A DNA stretch of 64,000 bases from Qipengyuania gaetbuli (GTDB taxonomy: Bacteria; Pseudomonadota; Alphaproteobacteria; Sphingomonadales; Sphingomonadaceae), in the NCBI RefSeq assembly GCF_020524765.1, contig NZ_JAIVLR010000002.1, positions 212,501-276,500 on the forward strand. Direction: 5' to 3'. The position numbers were made by a program, and so were the translations under genes. Shown here piece after piece: positions 52,439 to 61,345 of this stretch. The notes below the pieces were generated by a model. It ran no database searches and was not told where the DNA came from. It saw only the letters and a program-made list of their open reading frames with translations. Position 1 is the stretch's first letter; every line of letters starts with the position of its first letter.

Positions 52439-52876
52439 ATGACCAAATATCTCCACACGATGATCCGTGTCACCGATCCCGAAGCGACGGTGGCGTTCTT
52501 CGAGCTGATCGGCCTGAAGGAAGTCCGCCGGGCGGATAGCGAGCAGGGCCGCTTCACGCTTATCTTCCTGGCCGCACCCGGGCAGGAAGGCGTGGCCGAG
52601 GTGGAACTCACCTATAACTGGCCGCCCGAAGACGGGAGCGATGGCGAGGTTTATTCTGGCGGCCGCAATTTCGGCCATCTCGCCTACCGCGTCGACAATA
52701 TCTACGAGACCTGCCAGCGGCTGATGGACGCCGGACACACGATCAACCGTCCGCCGCGCGACGGGCACATGGCTTTCGTGCGGACACCCGACGGAATTTC
52801 CATCGAGCTCTTGCAGGAAGGCTACCTCGAGCCGCAGGAACCCTGGGCCAGCATGCAGAATACCGGAAGCTGGTAA
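52439..52876 (+). CDS. gloA: Lactoylglutathione lyase (glyoxalase I)
   Basis: 145-aa VOC-fold enzyme that converts the methylglyoxal-glutathione hemithioacetal to S-lactoylglutathione. The metal ligands are visible: His in YLHTMIRVTD, Glu in EVELTYNW, His in FGHLAYRVDN and Glu in GISIELLQ. Length is typical. ATG 52439 matches the usual start (MTKYLHTMIRV); a TTG at 52430 is upstream. It converges on nhaA with only 10 nt between the stops. Confidence 0.95.
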   Translation: MTKYLHTMIRVTDPEATVAFFELIGLKEVRRADSEQGRFTLIFLAAPGQEGVAEVELTYNWPPEDGSDGEVYSGGRNFGHLAYRVDNIYETCQRLMDAGHTINRPPRDGHMAFVRTPDGISIELLQEGYLEPQEPWASMQNTGSW

Positions 52877-52886
52877 GCACCCCTAC

Positions 52887-54116
52887 CTAGCGTTCGTCTT
52901 CCTCGAGATAGGGCGAGCGCTGGTCGTCGGGGTGGTCGGTCGTCATGCGAAGGATCGTGTAGCCGACCACTGCGGAGATGAGGGAGCCCATCAGGATGCC
53001 GATCTTGGCTTCCTCGATCAGCAGGCTGTTGCCGGCGAATGCCAGGCTGGAAATGAACAGCGACATGGTGAAGCCGATCCCGCACAGGATCGATACGCCC
53101 CAGATTTCCGCCCAGTTCGCCCCTTCCGGACGCGGTGCGAAACCGACTTTGTCGGCGATCCAGATGGCCGAGAAAATACCGACCTGCTTGCCCACGAACA
53201 GGCCAGCGGCAATCGCCAGCGGGAGCGGGGCAAGGATGCCCGCAAGGCCCAGTGCGCCCAGCTCGACGCCGGCATTCGCGAAACCGAACACGGGCACGAT
53301 GAGATAGGCGCTCCACGGTGCGAGGTTGTGCTCGAGATGTTCGAGCATGGTGTCGTCGTCCTTGCCGACCATGGGAATGGTAAGCGCCGCCACGACGCCA
53401 GCGATAGTGGCATGGACGCCGGAATTCAGCACCAGGAACCACAGCAGGAGGGCCATCAGGATGAAAGGCGTATAAGCGCTCACGCGCGCGCGGTTCATCG
53501 CCATCATGATGCCGGTCACGATTACTGCGCCGACCAGCCAGCTGAACTTGAGGTTGGCCGTATAGAACAAGGCGATCACCAGCACTGCGCCGATATCGTC
53601 GACGATGGCGACAGTGAGCAGGAACAGGCGCAGCGAAGCGGGAACGCGGTTACCCAGCAGACCCAGCACGCCCATGGCGAAGGCGATGTCGGTGGCGGCC
53701 GGGATAGCCCAGCCGCGCGTCAGGTCCTGCGCGCCTTCGGCATTGACGAAGAAGAGGTACACCAGCGCAGGCAGGATCATGCCTGCCGCCGCCGCGAGAA
53801 CCGGCATCTTGCGCTGGTCGTTGTCGGACAACTGGCCCTCGATCCACTCGCGTTTCACCTCGAGGCCCACGACGAAGAAGAAAATCGCCATAAGGCCGTC
53901 ATTGATCCACAGGTGCAGCGTGTTGAGCTTGAACGCCTCGGCAGAGAACAGCTCACCGTGGAAGAGGTGGTGATACTCGTTCGCCAGGGGCGAGTTAGCC
54001 GCGATCATCGCAGCGAGTGCAACCAGGATCAGCAGGATGCCCGCAGAAGCGTCGCTGACGAAGAGGGCGCGAACCGGGGCGAACACGAGACGGATGGGAT
54101 TTTGCCTGTCAGTCAT
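52887..54116 (-). CDS. nhaA: Na+/H+ antiporter NhaA
   Basis: 409-aa inner-membrane sodium/proton antiporter. The key sites are present: GWAIPAATDIAFA and the paired acidic residues in LTVAIVDDIGAVL, plus the VGLEVKREWIEGQL and GIGFTMSLFISSLAF segments. About 12 helices are predicted. The start is ATG 54116 (MTDRQNPIRL); the upstream extension overlaps the NfrB-like gene region and lacks family similarity. Its position fits a marine bacterium, but nhaA is widespread. Confidence 0.96.
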   Translation of the reverse strand: MTDRQNPIRLVFAPVRALFVSDASAGILLILVALAAMIAANSPLANEYHHLFHGELFSAEAFKLNTLHLWINDGLMAIFFFVVGLEVKREWIEGQLSDNDQRKMPVLAAAAGMILPALVYLFFVNAEGAQDLTRGWAIPAATDIAFAMGVLGLLGNRVPASLRLFLLTVAIVDDIGAVLVIALFYTANLKFSWLVGAVIVTGIMMAMNRARVSAYTPFILMALLLWFLVLNSGVHATIAGVVAALTIPMVGKDDDTMLEHLEHNLAPWSAYLIVPVFGFANAGVELGALGLAGILAPLPLAIAAGLFVGKQVGIFSAIWIADKVGFAPRPEGANWAEIWGVSILCGIGFTMSLFISSLAFAGNSLLIEEAKIGILMGSLISAVVGYTILRMTTDHPDDQRSPYLEEDER

Positions 54117-54198
54117 ATCGGGGTGCTCTCTTTCGCAAAGCATCGCTCGTTGCAAGGGTCGATTCCCTGCGTTAGGTAACTCACTGGGGGGAAACGGT

Positions 54199-55599
54199 TT
54201 GTTGGTCGCACAATTTACCGCCGGCGAATGGCTGGCGCTCATTCAGCATGAACTCTTGCTCATGGCAGCGGTGTTTTTCGGCATCGGATTGCTGGACGAG
54301 CTGGCGATGGACGCTGCCTATGTCTGGCTGCGCCTGACAGGCCGCGCGAAGACCGAAAGGCTCCCCGGAACAGATCTTCGGGACGAGGAACTGACGGGCA
54401 TGGCCGCCGTGTTCATTCCCGCCTGGCGGGAAGACGCGGTTATCGGTCCGACTCTGACCCATGCGCTTGCATCATGGCCGCAAGAGGACCTGCGGATCTA
54501 TGTCGGCTGCTATCGCAACGATCCTGAAACGCAGGCCTCTATCGCCGTTGCCGCGCGAACGGATCGGCGGGTGCGCATGGTCATCGTCGGGGAGGATGGG
54601 CCGACCAGCAAGGCGCACTGCCTGAACCGTCTCTATCTTGCGCTGCGGGATGACGAGGCGCGGATGTGCTGCAAAGCGCATATGGTCGTGCTGCACGATG
54701 CAGAGGACATGGTCGATCCCGCAGCGCTCGTACTGCTCGACCGTGCAGTCTGGCATAGCGATTTCGTGCAATTGCCGGTCATGGCACTGCCGCCATCGGA
54801 TTCTCGCTGGATCGCGAGCCACTATTCCGACGAGTTTGCGGAATCCCATGCCAAGGTGATGGTCGTGCGCAATGCCCTCGGCTGCGCCATCCCGGGAGCG
54901 GGGGTCGGCTCTGCCATTGCCCGCCCGATGCTGGACCGGCTGGCGCGCGCCCACCAGGGCGAACCTTTCGCACGCTATTCGCTGACGGAGGATTACGAGC
55001 TTGGCCAGAGGGTGGTCGCGCTGGGCGGGGCAGGGCGGTTCCTGCGCGTGCGAACAGAAGGCGGCAGGTTGGTCGCGACGCGCGCCTATTTCCCGTCCTC
55101 GCTGGAAACCTCGGTCCGCCAGAAGACCCGCTGGGTGCATGGCATCGCGCTACAGGGCTGGGACCGGCTCGGGTGGGGCGGGTCGGTGCTGAACCGGTGG
55201 ATGACCCTGCGCGACCGGCGCGGCCCGCTGGCGGCTCTGGTGCTCGCCTGTGCCTATTTGCTCGTTGCCGCATCCTTCGTTTCGGGGCTGGCGGTCGAAT
55301 TCGGCCTTGTCGCTGCGCTCGAACCATCGCCCATGCTTCGTGCATTGCTCCTGTTCACGTTTGCGGGTCTGTTCTGGCGGTGGGCGGCAAGAGCGGTCTT
55401 CACGGCACGCGAATACGGGGCCGCCGAAGGTCTGCGCGCCGTTCCGCGCGTGTTCGTTTCGAACATTATCGCGATCATGAGCGGGAGGAGGGCGCTCGCC
55501 GCCTACTTCGGAACGCTGTGCGGCGCGCCGGTCGTCTGGGACAAGACGGAACATAGCGACCATCCGGCCATGGCGCTGCAAAAGGAATTACCGGCATGA
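54199..55599 (+). CDS. Membrane glycosyltransferase, NfrB-like (family 2)
   Basis: 466-aa processive-type GT2 enzyme of the inner membrane. One or two N-terminal helices (ALIQHELLLMAAVFFGIGLLDEL) precede the GT-A domain, with VLHDAEDMVDP (DxD-type), SLTEDYELGQRV and QKTRWVHGIALQGWD (QxxRW). Two C-terminal helices follow. It resembles NfrB, the phage N4 adsorption protein B that builds an exopolysaccharide, but lacks the C-terminal c-di-GMP-binding extension of the E. coli protein. The start is TTG 54199 with GGGGGG upstream. It overlaps the next gene by 4 nt. Confidence 0.82.
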   Translation: MLVAQFTAGEWLALIQHELLLMAAVFFGIGLLDELAMDAAYVWLRLTGRAKTERLPGTDLRDEELTGMAAVFIPAWREDAVIGPTLTHALASWPQEDLRIYVGCYRNDPETQASIAVAARTDRRVRMVIVGEDGPTSKAHCLNRLYLALRDDEARMCCKAHMVVLHDAEDMVDPAALVLLDRAVWHSDFVQLPVMALPPSDSRWIASHYSDEFAESHAKVMVVRNALGCAIPGAGVGSAIARPMLDRLARAHQGEPFARYSLTEDYELGQRVVALGGAGRFLRVRTEGGRLVATRAYFPSSLETSVRQKTRWVHGIALQGWDRLGWGGSVLNRWMTLRDRRGPLAALVLACAYLLVAASFVSGLAVEFGLVAALEPSPMLRALLLFTFAGLFWRWAARAVFTAREYGAAEGLRAVPRVFVSNIIAIMSGRRALAAYFGTLCGAPVVWDKTEHSDHPAMALQKELPA

Positions 55600-56705
55600 T
55601 TTCCGCCGGGGTCGAGCGGCGCGGACGTCCGCTCATCTTCCTCCTCGTCGTGCTGGGCGGCTGGACCATGCTGCGCATGGCGACGTGGGAGAACCCCTTT
55701 CCCCACCAGCTTGTGCCGCAATGGGTAGCACCCGCCGTGGAGCGCTTCGTCCTAGAAGTAGCCCCGGCGAGGACGACTAATGAGCTTGCAGCCAGCGCCG
55801 TACTGGCAGGTCCTGCCCAAAAAAGGCTCGCCAAGCGCGTTTCGCATGGAAGGGACCTCAATGCCGCCTACGACATCGCTACGCTTCCAGCTCCCTTCTC
55901 CGAGGGACGGACCCTCGCTGGGCACAATCTGCTGCTCATGGCAGCGATGGCGCGCCTTCCCATGCCTTCCAGCATCGCAGACGTGCTCCCCAGGGACGAT
56001 ATGGCCGGGACGGTGGCTCCTCTTCCCGCTGCTTCCGAGGAAGTTCCGCAGCGCCGCTGGCGGTTCGACGGGTGGCTGATGCTGCGCGGCGGGAACGAGG
56101 GCGAGGTTGGCACTGGTCCGGCACCCCCTGCCTATGGAGGCAGCCAGGCAGGTGCATTGCTTGCCTATTCGCTCGCCCCGGGATCGCGGCGCGATCCGGC
56201 AATCTACTTGCGAGCAAGTGCTGCCCTGCGCGAACCCGGCCAGCGCGAAGCGGCCCTGGGACTGCGCGTGCGGCCACTGGGTAACAAGCGGCTTGCGATC
56301 CACGTGGAAGTTCGCGCCGCGCACGCCGGCTCCGGTACACAGGTACGCCCCGCAGCTTTCGCCACCTACGGCTATGAAAATCGCGACCTGCCGCAAGCGC
56401 TGGGTGCGCGCGCCTATGCGCAAGCCGGTTACGTCGGCGGCGATTTCGCGACCGGCTTCGCCGATGGCCAGCTGGTCGTGGATCGCGAAGTCGCAAAGTT
56501 CGATCTGGCGCGCCTGCGTATCGGAGCAGGAGCATGGGGCGGGATCCAGAAAGGCGCCGGGCGAATCGATGTCGGTCCGTCAGCCACCCTCGAGATGGAG
56601 ATCGGCGATGTCCCGGCGCGCATCGGGCTCGACTATCGCATCCGGATTGCCGGCGATGCGGAGCCGGGTGACGGGCCTGCGCTGACCCTTTCGACGGGCT
56701 TTTGA
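55596..56705 (+). CDS. Short NfrA-like envelope protein, unknown function
   Basis: 369-aa protein. One N-terminal hydrophobic segment (PLIFLLVVLGGWTML) may be a signal-anchor or uncleaved signal. The last 200 residues have a beta-rich, alternating pattern with YGGSQAGALLAYSLAP and VGLRVRPLGNKRLAIHVEVRA-type strands, ending with LTLSTGF, a terminal Phe. It resembles the C-terminal domain of NfrA, the outer-membrane partner of NfrB, but the TPR part is missing. The 4-nt overlap with the NfrB-like gene strongly supports a common role. The identification with NfrA is tentative. Confidence 0.62.
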   Translation: MISAGVERRGRPLIFLLVVLGGWTMLRMATWENPFPHQLVPQWVAPAVERFVLEVAPARTTNELAASAVLAGPAQKRLAKRVSHGRDLNAAYDIATLPAPFSEGRTLAGHNLLLMAAMARLPMPSSIADVLPRDDMAGTVAPLPAASEEVPQRRWRFDGWLMLRGGNEGEVGTGPAPPAYGGSQAGALLAYSLAPGSRRDPAIYLRASAALREPGQREAALGLRVRPLGNKRLAIHVEVRAAHAGSGTQVRPAAFATYGYENRDLPQALGARAYAQAGYVGGDFATGFADGQLVVDREVAKFDLARLRIGAGAWGGIQKGAGRIDVGPSATLEMEIGDVPARIGLDYRIRIAGDAEPGDGPALTLSTGF

Positions 56706-56751
56706 CACGGTTCAGCTTTTATCGACGGTGCGCCTGCGATAGGGCACCGCA

Positions 56752-57657
56752 ATGGACGTCTACCTGCCAATCGCGAACCTGTCGGTCGATGGCCTCGTCA
56801 TCGTCGCGCTGGGTGCGCTGACGGGCGTGCTGTCGGGCCTGTTCGGCGTCGGTGGCGGCTTCCTGACAACTCCGCTGCTCATTTTCTACGGCATCCCTCC
56901 CACGGTAGCGGCAGCCTCGGCCTCGACTCAGGTCACCGGCGCAAGCGTTTCGGGAGTGATCGCCCATTCGAAGCGTCGCGGCGTGGATTACCGCATGGGT
57001 GCGGTCCTGATCGGGGGCGGCGTGATCGGTTCTGGTTTCGGAGCCCTGCTGTTCAATTTCTTCCGCGCGATCGGCCAGATCGACGTGGTCATCAACGCGC
57101 TCTACGTCGTTCTGCTTGGCTCGATCGGCATCCTGATGGCCAAGGAAGCCCTGCAGACGCTGCGCGGTGCCGCCGGCAAGCAGGCCCCGCGCCGGCGCCA
57201 CCATCCGCTGGTGGCCAGCCTTCCGTTCCGCTGGCGGTTCTACGCCTCGGGCCTCTACATCTCGCCGCTGGCCCCGCTTCTGGTCGGAGTGGTCGTCGGA
57301 ATGCTGACCATGCTGATGGGCGTGGGCGGCGGCTTTATCCTCGTCCCCGCCATGCTCTACATTCTCGGCATGAGTGCGAACGTCGTGGTGGGCACGAGCC
57401 TGTTCAACATCCTCTTCGTGACCATCGCGACGACACTCATGCATTCGCTGACCACGCGCGCTGTCGACATCGTGCTGGTCGCATTGCTGCTGCTCGGTTC
57501 GGTGTCGGGTGCGCAGTTCGGATCGCAATTCGCGGTCAAGGCCAAGCCGGAAGTACTGCGCCTCGTGCTTGCCGGCATCGTGCTGCTCGTGGCCTTCAAC
57601 ATGTTCCTTCGCCTGTTCTACCGGCCGGACGAGATCTTCACGGTGTCGCCGCTGTGA
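56752..57657 (+). CDS. TauE/SafE-family membrane exporter
   Basis: 301-aa integral membrane protein with about 8 helices, split into two repeat halves; the first contains GALTGVLSGLFGVGGGFLTTPLL and the second LLMGVGGGFILVPAMLYIL. These GVGGGF repeats define the TauE/SafE (DUF81) group, which transports sulfite, sulfoacetate or related anions. The substrate is not known here. It overlaps the Alph_Pro_TM gene by 4 nt (GTGA). These two genes are often paired in alphaproteobacteria. Confidence 0.9.
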   Translation: MDVYLPIANLSVDGLVIVALGALTGVLSGLFGVGGGFLTTPLLIFYGIPPTVAAASASTQVTGASVSGVIAHSKRRGVDYRMGAVLIGGGVIGSGFGALLFNFFRAIGQIDVVINALYVVLLGSIGILMAKEALQTLRGAAGKQAPRRRHHPLVASLPFRWRFYASGLYISPLAPLLVGVVVGMLTMLMGVGGGFILVPAMLYILGMSANVVVGTSLFNILFVTIATTLMHSLTTRAVDIVLVALLLLGSVSGAQFGSQFAVKAKPEVLRLVLAGIVLLVAFNMFLRLFYRPDEIFTVSPL

Positions 57658-58406
57658 TCCGCGCGATACTCCTCACGATCGCCGCCTTCGTGCTGATGGG
57701 ACAGCGCGATCCGGTGCTGGTGCCCGAAGTGTCGCAGCACGAGGTGCAGGTGCGCCAGGGCTTCGTGGGGCAGGAGCTGCTCCTGTTCGGCGCAATCCTC
57801 GACCCCTCGGGTGGCCCGGGCGAGGAATATGATATCGTCGTTGTCCTGAAAGGCCCGAGCGAACCGATCCGCCTGCGAGAAAAAGAACGTTTCGCAGGCG
57901 TCTGGATCAATGCGGAAAGCAGCGATTTCCGCTCCGTGCCCAGCTATTTCGCGGTCGCGTCATCGCGTCCCATCAACGAGATCGTCGACGACAAGACGGC
58001 CGCCATCTACGAATTCGGCACCGACTATATCCAGCTGTCGCCAAGCGGGTCGATCGAACCGGCGGTGGAGCGGCGTTTTGCTGCGGGCCTCGTCGATCTC
58101 AAGCGTCGGCAAGGCCTTTACCGGGAAGATTTCGGCGGCGTGCAGATAAACGAGGGCGTGCTTTACCAAGCGCGCATCGAGCTACCCTCGAACGTGACCA
58201 CCGGGACCTATTCGGCAGAAACCTTTGCCGTGACCCGCGGCCGCGTCATCGCCTCCGCAATATCGGAAGTGGAGGTGCGCAAGGTAGGCTTCGAACGCGT
58301 GGTCGAGAACGGGGCAAACAATTGGGGCCTTGCCTACGGTCTGCTTGCCGTGATGCTTTCGGTCGGTATGGGCTGGGGTGCAGGGCGCCTCTTCGCCAGG
58401 CTCTGA
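57654..58406 (+). CDS. Alph_Pro_TM/TIGR02186 family membrane protein
   Basis: 250-aa protein of a conserved alphaproteobacterial family of unknown function. An N-terminal signal or anchor (AILLTIAAFVLMG), an extracytoplasmic beta-rich domain with LVPEVSQHEVQVRQGFVGQELLLFGAI and PSYFAVASSRPINEIVD, and a C-terminal helix (GLAYGLLAVMLSVGMGWGAGRLF). GTG 57654 overlaps the TauE stop. Consistent pairing with TauE suggests an accessory subunit. A small terminator follows. Confidence 0.85.
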   Translation: MIRAILLTIAAFVLMGQRDPVLVPEVSQHEVQVRQGFVGQELLLFGAILDPSGGPGEEYDIVVVLKGPSEPIRLREKERFAGVWINAESSDFRSVPSYFAVASSRPINEIVDDKTAAIYEFGTDYIQLSPSGSIEPAVERRFAAGLVDLKRRQGLYREDFGGVQINEGVLYQARIELPSNVTTGTYSAETFAVTRGRVIASAISEVEVRKVGFERVVENGANNWGLAYGLLAVMLSVGMGWGAGRLFARL

Positions 58407-58415
58407 CAAGCGCCA

Positions 58416-58442
58416 AAAAGCGTCATCGTTGACGCGATTTTA
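58416..58442 (+). terminator. Terminator after the TauE operon
   Basis: Short hairpin GCGTCA-TCGT-TGACGC (58420-58435) followed by GATTTTAA; flanking AAAAA and ATTTT add A-T pairs. Ends ten bases past the operon stop. Confidence 0.6.
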
Positions 58443-58505
58443 ACCCTTCTGCGTCATCCCCGTCATGCAATTCTGCGTGATGTGCATTGGGGGCTTGCGC
58501 CAGTT

Positions 58506-60488
58506 ATGAACGACATGGGTAGCGGAAACTTTCGGACCTTCGATCCGGCCAAGGAAGAAGGCGCGGAGCCGCCGCAGCCGCGCGGCAATTCGCTGCGCGA
58601 CCGTATCCGGCGCTCCGAGCAGGCACAGGCTCCGGCCGCCGCCGTGTCGCGTTCGGGCTATGTCCACCAGCCGCAGCAGGTTTCGGAGGCCTCGCCCGAA
58701 CCGCAATATGAAGCGCCCGTGGCAGAACAGGCCGCGCCGTTAGTTCCGCCGCAGGACTACGCGCCCCAGCAGCCGCAGGCCGAAGCACCCGTCGCGCCGG
58801 TCGAGGCCGAAGCGCCTGCACCCGTAAAATCCGAGCCGCCGACCCCGGTTGCCGAGCTGGAGGCGGACCCGGTTGCCGACGGCGTTTCCGATAACGGCCT
58901 TCAGCCCATCGGCGTCGTGCTCGAAATCTCCGGTTCCGGTTCGATGATCGCCATCGACGTCCAGCGACTGACTGAGTGTGCCGACGATGCCGACCCTTCC
59001 ATCGCGATGGCCGGCCAGGTCGGTTCACAGATCAAGATTCGCGTCGGCAACAGCTGGCTCCTAGCCAGTGTTCGCAACCAGAAGCAGGACCGCCGCGCAG
59101 GCAGCATCCTCGCCAATATCGACTTCCTTGGCGAGGGCGTGGAAGAAAAGCTCACCGGCAGGCTGCACGGCTTCCGCCGCGGTGTGACGCGCTATCCGGT
59201 TCCGGGTGCGATGGTCTATCCGGCCAGCACCGCCGACCTGAAACAAGTTTACGCCAGCGACGGCCGCAGCGCCGTCACCATCGGCCGCGTCTATCCGACC
59301 AAGGACATCCGCGCAGGCCTCTATGTCGACGCCATGCTCGGCAAGCACTTCGCGCTGCTCGGTTCGACCGGTACCGGTAAATCGACCAGCGCCGCGCTGA
59401 TCCTGCACCGGATCTGCGAGGCGGCGCCCGAAGGTCACATCGTCATGATCGACCCGCACGGCGAATATTCGGCGGCCTTCCGCACGACCGGGGTGATCCT
59501 CGACGTATCGAACCTGCAGATGCCGTACTGGATCATGAACTTCGAGGAGCACTGCGAAGTGCTGCTCACCAGCAATGGCAATGACCGCCAGATCGATGCG
59601 GACATTCTGGCCAAGTGCCTGTTGCTGGCCCGCCAGAAGAGCCGCCTTGCCGAACAGATGGGCAAGATCACGGTTGATTCGCCGATCCCCTACCTGCTGT
59701 CCGACCTGTCGAACGCCATCCAGGACGCGATGGGCAAGCTCGACAAGGCGACCAATTCCGCACCTTACATGCGCATCAAGAACAAGCTGGACGAACTGAA
59801 GGCCGACCCGCGCTACCAGTTCATGTTCTCCGGCATGCTGGTGGCCGACACCATGGCCGAATTCGTCTCCAAGATTTTCCGCATGCCTGCCAACGGCAAG
59901 CCGATCTCGATCATCGACGTCTCGGGCGTGCCTTCGGACATCACCTCGACCGTGGTCGCGGTGCTCAGCCGCCTCGTGTTCGACTTCGCCATCTGGGGCC
60001 GCGAGGAAAAGACCACGCCGATCCTGCTGGTCTGCGAAGAAGCCCACCGTTACGTGCCGAGCGAAAAGAACGCCGACGGCAACTCGGTCGGCACGATCCT
60101 TTCGCGTATCGCCAAGGAAGGCCGTAAATACGGTATTTCGCTGGGCCTGATCACGCAGCGTCCGTCCGACCTTGCGGAAGGCGTGCTGTCGCAGTGCGGT
60201 ACTATCATCTCGATGCGCCTCAACAACGACCGCGACCAGGACTTCGTCCGCGCGGCCATGCCCGAAGGCGCGCGCGGCTTCCTCGATGCCATCCCGGCGC
60301 TGCGCAACCGCGAGTGCATCATCTGCGGCGAAGGTGTCGCCATCCCGATCCGCGTGAGCTTCGACAATCTCGAGGAAATCAAGCGTCCGGCATCGGAAGA
60401 CCCGAGCTTCGTCGAACTGTGGAGCCAGAGCGGCGGCGAAGAGGACATCGTCCAGCGCACTGTCCAAAGGTGGCGTAGCCAGGGATAA
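58506..60488 (+). CDS. HerA-like ATPase (DUF87) with disordered N-terminus
   Basis: 660-aa P-loop ATPase of the HerA/FtsK-like superfamily. Residues 1-130 are rich in Pro, Ala, Gln and Glu and look disordered. A HAS-barrel-like beta domain (about 135-260: PIGVVLEISGSGSMIAID, RVYPTKDIRAGLYVD) leads into Walker A GSTGTGKST near residue 286. Walker B with LLVCEEAHRYVP is near residue 505, and the QRPSDLAEGVLSQCGT sensor region follows. HerA-type helicases act in DNA end resection or genome maintenance, usually with NurA, which is absent here. ATG 58506 is preferred; GTG 58482 is another option. Confidence 0.85.
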   Translation: MNDMGSGNFRTFDPAKEEGAEPPQPRGNSLRDRIRRSEQAQAPAAAVSRSGYVHQPQQVSEASPEPQYEAPVAEQAAPLVPPQDYAPQQPQAEAPVAPVEAEAPAPVKSEPPTPVAELEADPVADGVSDNGLQPIGVVLEISGSGSMIAIDVQRLTECADDADPSIAMAGQVGSQIKIRVGNSWLLASVRNQKQDRRAGSILANIDFLGEGVEEKLTGRLHGFRRGVTRYPVPGAMVYPASTADLKQVYASDGRSAVTIGRVYPTKDIRAGLYVDAMLGKHFALLGSTGTGKSTSAALILHRICEAAPEGHIVMIDPHGEYSAAFRTTGVILDVSNLQMPYWIMNFEEHCEVLLTSNGNDRQIDADILAKCLLLARQKSRLAEQMGKITVDSPIPYLLSDLSNAIQDAMGKLDKATNSAPYMRIKNKLDELKADPRYQFMFSGMLVADTMAEFVSKIFRMPANGKPISIIDVSGVPSDITSTVVAVLSRLVFDFAIWGREEKTTPILLVCEEAHRYVPSEKNADGNSVGTILSRIAKEGRKYGISLGLITQRPSDLAEGVLSQCGTIISMRLNNDRDQDFVRAAMPEGARGFLDAIPALRNRECIICGEGVAIPIRVSFDNLEEIKRPASEDPSFVELWSQSGGEEDIVQRTVQRWRSQG

Positions 60489-60609
60489 GGGGTCTCGGTT
60501 GCGGCCTACCGAGCCGCAGGCGAGGCAAGGGCGACCGCCCGCCCGCAGCGGGCGCAGCTTGCTGCGCGTCTAGCGAGGACGCTCGCGCGGAGGCGCGAGC
60601 GAAACGCAA
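60489..60609. repeat. Palindrome-rich intergenic element
   Basis: 121 nt between converging genes, packed with inverted repeats: CGCCCGCAGCGGGCG (60539-60553 region), GCAGCTTGCTGC and GCTCGCGC-GGAG-GCGCGAGC (60581-60600, perfect 8-bp stem). No T-runs follow, so standard terminators are not obvious. It could be a dispersed intergenic repeat unit shared across the genome. Confidence 0.5.
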
Positions 60610-61344
60610 TCACGTTCCGCGGGTATCGCCGAACAGGTGGATATGCAGGCGGTCACTCATGCGGAAGCCGTGTTCCAGGCACAGGTCCGCGAGCCATTTT
60701 TCGCGCGTCCGCAGCGTATCGCTATCGGTACCTTCCGGCATCAGGAAAACGTGGCCGGGACGGAAGCGATAGCGTTCGTGCAGGGCTATTACCTCGTCCA
60801 CGTCCGAAGGTTCTGCGATCACGAACTTGAAGAAGGCGCGAGGATCGGTGGCGTAGGCGTCGAGCCGTTCGGGGATCAGCGCCAGGTCTGCCGGATTGCC
60901 GCTATGCGCCAGCTTCGGGCTGACGTTGAACTGGTCGATCCGGATATCGAGCGCAGTCGTGGCCTTGGTAGTGCCGTTGGTTTCCACTTCGACCGACATA
61001 TCGGGCAGCAGGTCGAGCAGCTTCGCAAGCGCAGGGGCCTGCAGCAGCGGCTCACCGCCAGTGATCACGAGGCGGTTCTGGCCGAGCGCGAGGATGCGCT
61101 CCGCCACCTCCGCCTCCTCCAGCGTCACCTGATTGCCCTTTCGGTCGAAGAATTCGCCAGAGCGGTGAGGGCGGTTATCGCCCTCGAAATACCAGGTGTA
61201 GGCCGTGTCGCACCACACGCACGCAAGGTTGCAGCGCGACAGCCGCATGAAGGCGACCGGCATACCCATGCTCGGCCCTTCGCCCTGGACCGAAGCGAAA
61301 ATCTCCGGCCCGCCCGTGTCGTCGGTGGCGAGGACGAGGCTCAC
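60610..61344 (-). CDS. queE: 7-carboxy-7-deazaguanine synthase
   Basis: 244-aa radical SAM enzyme that converts 6-carboxytetrahydropterin to 7-carboxy-7-deazaguanine in queuosine synthesis. The opening EIFASVQGEGPSMGMPVAFMRLSRCNLACVWCDTAYTW contains the [4Fe-4S]-binding CxxxCxxC. The GGEPLLQ and VEVETNGTTK strings are typical. GTG 61344 begins 1 nt after the valS stop with GGGG upstream; a longer frame into valS is a shadow. queC and queD are not in the window. Confidence 0.93.
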   Translation of the reverse strand: MSLVLATDDTGGPEIFASVQGEGPSMGMPVAFMRLSRCNLACVWCDTAYTWYFEGDNRPHRSGEFFDRKGNQVTLEEAEVAERILALGQNRLVITGGEPLLQAPALAKLLDLLPDMSVEVETNGTTKATTALDIRIDQFNVSPKLAHSGNPADLALIPERLDAYATDPRAFFKFVIAEPSDVDEVIALHERYRFRPGHVFLMPEGTDSDTLRTREKWLADLCLEHGFRMSDRLHIHLFGDTRGT

Positions 61345-61345
61345 G

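Noticed and set aside
54199-56705. Phage-derived origin because of the phage N4 adsorption protein name.
   Set aside because: These are host polysaccharide genes; no phage structural, integrase or attachment sequences are seen.
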